Notes under the pieces: generated by a model
What the model was told of the DNA's origin: nothing
The model's database searches: none
The model's input: the letters and a program-made list of their open reading frames with translations, nothing else
In this document: positions 62,086-64,000 of the stretch, in pieces
Layout: every line of letters starts with the position of its first letter
Position numbering within the stretch: position 1 is the stretch's first letter
Made by a program: the position numbers and the translations under genes
Assembly (NCBI GenBank): GCA_964425605.1
Contig: CAYRNR010000014.1
Coordinates: forward strand, 1-64,000
DNA from: CAYRNR01 sp964425605
Lineage (GTDB): Bacteria > Myxococcota_A > UBA796 > UBA9615 > CAYRNR01
Length of the DNA: 64,000 nucleotides
Direction of reading: 5' to 3'

Positions 62086-63944
62086 GGCGAGCCCCCCCCC
62101 GTCTTCACCCGCGGTTCGCCCTTTTGATCGCTCTTGCCGAGTTCCTCCACCGCTGGCGTGCCGTCCTCGTGGCGGACCGTCACACCGTTCGGTGTTGCGA
62201 ACGCCTTGCCGAAGATGATCGCGAGCGGCAGGTTGATGCCCACCAACCCGGCACCGATGCCAAACGTGGCGTTCAAGACGGCCAGATCACCGGGAGTTCC
62301 GGCGTCGTCGTCGTCGGCGTACCTCAGGGCCACTCCCAGGACCATGGCGACAGTACCCATCATGGTCCCCATGATGTGGAATGTTCGCGCCATCTCCAGT
62401 CTGCTCGCGAGCCTCTCCGTCTTCAGATGCGCACTGGCCGTCCAGTCACCCGCGCTCAGCGAGGCGGTGGTGGAGACGTAGGCTCCGCTGCCGTGCATGA
62501 ACTCCATCGCGTACGAGCCGGGTGCGAGCCGCAACTCGCACGGTGTTCGACACGAGAGCCCGCTGGTCCAGCCATCGGCGCGGACATCGACCATGGTCTT
62601 CGGGAGAAACGCGCTGAAGCTGACCCGCGTGCTCGCGGCCTCGGCCTCCGCGCCCTGGATCGAGGCGGTCGTGGCGCGACCGATCGCTACTTGCGCATCG
62701 TGCACCCGCGCGATCTCCACCCGGCGGGCCTCCTCGAGCACCCTCACCGAGGCGTCTTCGTACTTGGCGATGTACTCCTCGGCCAGGCGTACGGACTGGC
62801 TGTCGGCAAGGCTCAGCTGCGGCTCGATCTCGAGCCACTCCCGCTCGGCCTCGTCGCGCAGCGACGCCTCGGCCGCCTCGAACTCCTCCTCCATGGCCCG
62901 CGCCAGGGCGGCCTCGGCCTCCCGCGCCGCGCGGGAGCTCTCGGCCAGGGCGATCAGGTCGGCGTCCGAACCCAGCTGCTCGGGAGAGCCGCCAGACGAG
63001 CCATGCGCGCCCGATGTGCCCCTGCGCTGCGCCTCGATCACCATCGCGGCCAGGTCGGGCCCCTGCTCGGTCCCGCGAGACAGCACCATGGCTCCACCTG
63101 GCCCGACCACACTCGGGGTCTGGGCACGGCCGTGGATCAGGACGCGCATTGAGTCCGTGGCGTAGGCAATCGCCTCGTCAGCTGTCACTCCACCGACGCC
63201 GTCCCGCTCTGCCCAGCCTCGCAGCCCTCCGAGAAGGAGGTAGCTGAATGCCGGGCGTTGGGCGCCCGGCAGCGGACCTGCGAACTGGTTGGCCTTCCCC
63301 GCGGTCAGCACGGTCACGTCGCCGGGCTGCAGGGCGTAGCTGGGGATCATCGGTTGCAGGTTCTCGACGAGCGCCTCGCCGCCGCTGCCCTGTCCGGAAA
63401 AACAGGCGTCGAGAACCAACAGGGTCTCGGCCTGTCCCCCGACGGACAACGCGTCGATCAGCTCGCTCTGAATCAGGCCCCGGGCGTAGACGCTGTCGGC
63501 CGTCTGCTGCGTGTCGATCCCCACCAGCACGCCGTCCCGGCCGTCCTTGGTGGGCGCGCCGTGGCCGATGAAGACGAACCACAGCGTGCCACCCGGCTGG
63601 ACCTGCCCACGCATCTCCCGCACCGCCGAGAGCATGCCCTCCCGGGTCGCCTCCTGGTCGCGCAGCAGCATCACACTGCCCACGGGCAGCCCGCGGGTTC
63701 GAGTGAACCACGCGTACCAGGCGTTGGCGTTGGCGACCGCGCCGGGGACGTCCGGCACCATCAGGTAGTCCTCGACGCCCACGATGATCGCGGCGTCGGC
63801 CTCGCCGCCCCCCTCGGTGGGTAGCGCCTGGGTCAGGTCGGGCCACAGGGGTTCTCCGCGAGCCTGGGACGCGTAGCCCAGCGTGAGGCACATCCAGACC
63901 TCGAGGACCGCACCCATTGCGACTTTCTTGCTTCTCACGTCCAT
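62082..63944 (-). CDS. Caspase-like protease (peptidase C14), first of the tandem
   Basis: 620 aa, a paralog of the gene at 60334-62085 with the same domain order. The hydrophobic signal segment (AMGAVLEVWMCLTLGYASQARGEP) leads to a caspase fold with His128 (FIGHGAP) and Cys181 (LDACFSGQ), both intact. The linker contains HGSSGGSPEQLGS, then a coiled coil (EAEAALARAMEEEFEAAEASL), a PEGA-like domain with a CRTPCELRLAPGSY core and two C-terminal hydrophobic helices. The ATG at 63944 follows GGGGAGGGT; an ATG at 63974 lacks a site. The overlap with the next caspase gene is four bases, so both are made together. Confidence 0.87.
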   Translation of the reverse strand: MDVRSKKVAMGAVLEVWMCLTLGYASQARGEPLWPDLTQALPTEGGGEADAAIIVGVEDYLMVPDVPGAVANANAWYAWFTRTRGLPVGSVMLLRDQEATREGMLSAVREMRGQVQPGGTLWFVFIGHGAPTKDGRDGVLVGIDTQQTADSVYARGLIQSELIDALSVGGQAETLLVLDACFSGQGSGGEALVENLQPMIPSYALQPGDVTVLTAGKANQFAGPLPGAQRPAFSYLLLGGLRGWAERDGVGGVTADEAIAYATDSMRVLIHGRAQTPSVVGPGGAMVLSRGTEQGPDLAAMVIEAQRRGTSGAHGSSGGSPEQLGSDADLIALAESSRAAREAEAALARAMEEEFEAAEASLRDEAEREWLEIEPQLSLADSQSVRLAEEYIAKYEDASVRVLEEARRVEIARVHDAQVAIGRATTASIQGAEAEAASTRVSFSAFLPKTMVDVRADGWTSGLSCRTPCELRLAPGSYAMEFMHGSGAYVSTTASLSAGDWTASAHLKTERLASRLEMARTFHIMGTMMGTVAMVLGVALRYADDDDAGTPGDLAVLNATFGIGAGLVGINLPLAIIFGKAFATPNGVTVRHEDGTPAVEELGKSDQKGEPRVKTGGGSP

Positions 63945-63970
63945 ACCCTCCCCGCCGCCAGCCCCCCCCA

Positions 63971-64000
63971 TCACACCACCTCGACCGTACCGCCGAGCGA
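63971..64000 (-). CDS. Possible 3' end of an upstream gene (partial)
   Basis: Reading in from the right edge on the minus strand gives nine sense codons and a TGA stop (SLGGTVEVV). The stop lies 26 bases before the caspase start. With only nine codons the frame cannot be verified; if real, it is the last part of the gene upstream of the caspase operon. Confidence 0.3.
   Translation of the reverse strand, partial: SLGGTVEVV

Noticed and set aside
57184..63944. Caspase operon as an anti-phage abortive infection system
   Set aside because: All five products carry export or lipoprotein signals, so the proteases should act outside the cytoplasm. No nucleic-acid or phage sensor and no gasdermin-like effector is adjacent.

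Overview
The window is GC-rich DNA (roughly two thirds G+C) from a Gram-negative bacterium, most likely a Myxococcota-type or other former deltaproteobacterium. The reasons are the many lipoproteins with aspartate runs after the lipobox, the MopE-like and thrombospondin-3-like calcium-binding repeats, a CXXCH cytochrome cluster, secreted caspase-like proteins and several outer-membrane barrels. This placement is an inference. No rRNA, tRNA, IS element, prophage or CRISPR array was found, and no gene-free stretch exceeds 300 bases.

Layout. 0.1-1.7 kb: pyrF and an unknown gene. 1.7-7.8 kb: tatA, a large MopE/RCC1-type surface lipoprotein, a Cys-rich lipoprotein, and overlapping hutI-mtnA. 7.9-18.7 kb (minus strand): a four-gene envelope operon made of a beta-barrel, a 1408-residue protease-like/PD40/OmpA/barrel fusion and two large lipoproteins, with a good sigma70-type promoter at its head. 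18.9-33.7 kb (plus strand): a 5'-nucleotidase lipoprotein, two OB-fold-like lipoproteins and a barrel, then a ClC channel, a radical SAM enzyme, a methyltransferase, a membrane sulfatase-like protein and a degenerate ATPase-TPR protein. 33.8-37.3 kb (minus): tetraheme and heptaheme cytochromes c, a barrel and an orphan DNA methyltransferase. 37.4-51.2 kb: a Ycf46-like AAA ATPase, GT4 glycosyltransferase, LysM-like lipoprotein, GshB-like ATP-grasp enzyme, pentapeptide-repeat protein, S41 protease, larB-larC with a histidine-kinase-like protein that has no ATPase domain, and two secreted proteins.

51.3-57.1 kb is a regulatory region. Two paralogous AraC-type regulators converge. One sits in a three-gene overlapping operon with an ECF sigma factor and an NrsF-type anti-sigma factor. 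Between the sigma gene and a divergent poly-Asp lipoprotein lie two oppositely oriented copies of GTAACC-N16-CGAA, the motif recalled for Caulobacter SigF. Separately, a 39-bp element with direct repeats 21 bp apart lies upstream of both the other AraC gene and a DnaJ-type zinc-finger gene, at the same distance from a -10-like hexamer.

57.2-64.0 kb (minus): a five-gene operon with two tandem secreted/membrane caspase-like proteases, a lipoprotein, a DUF4384-like protein and an LPP20-like protein. This operon and the regulatory region beside it are the best candidates for undescribed biology.
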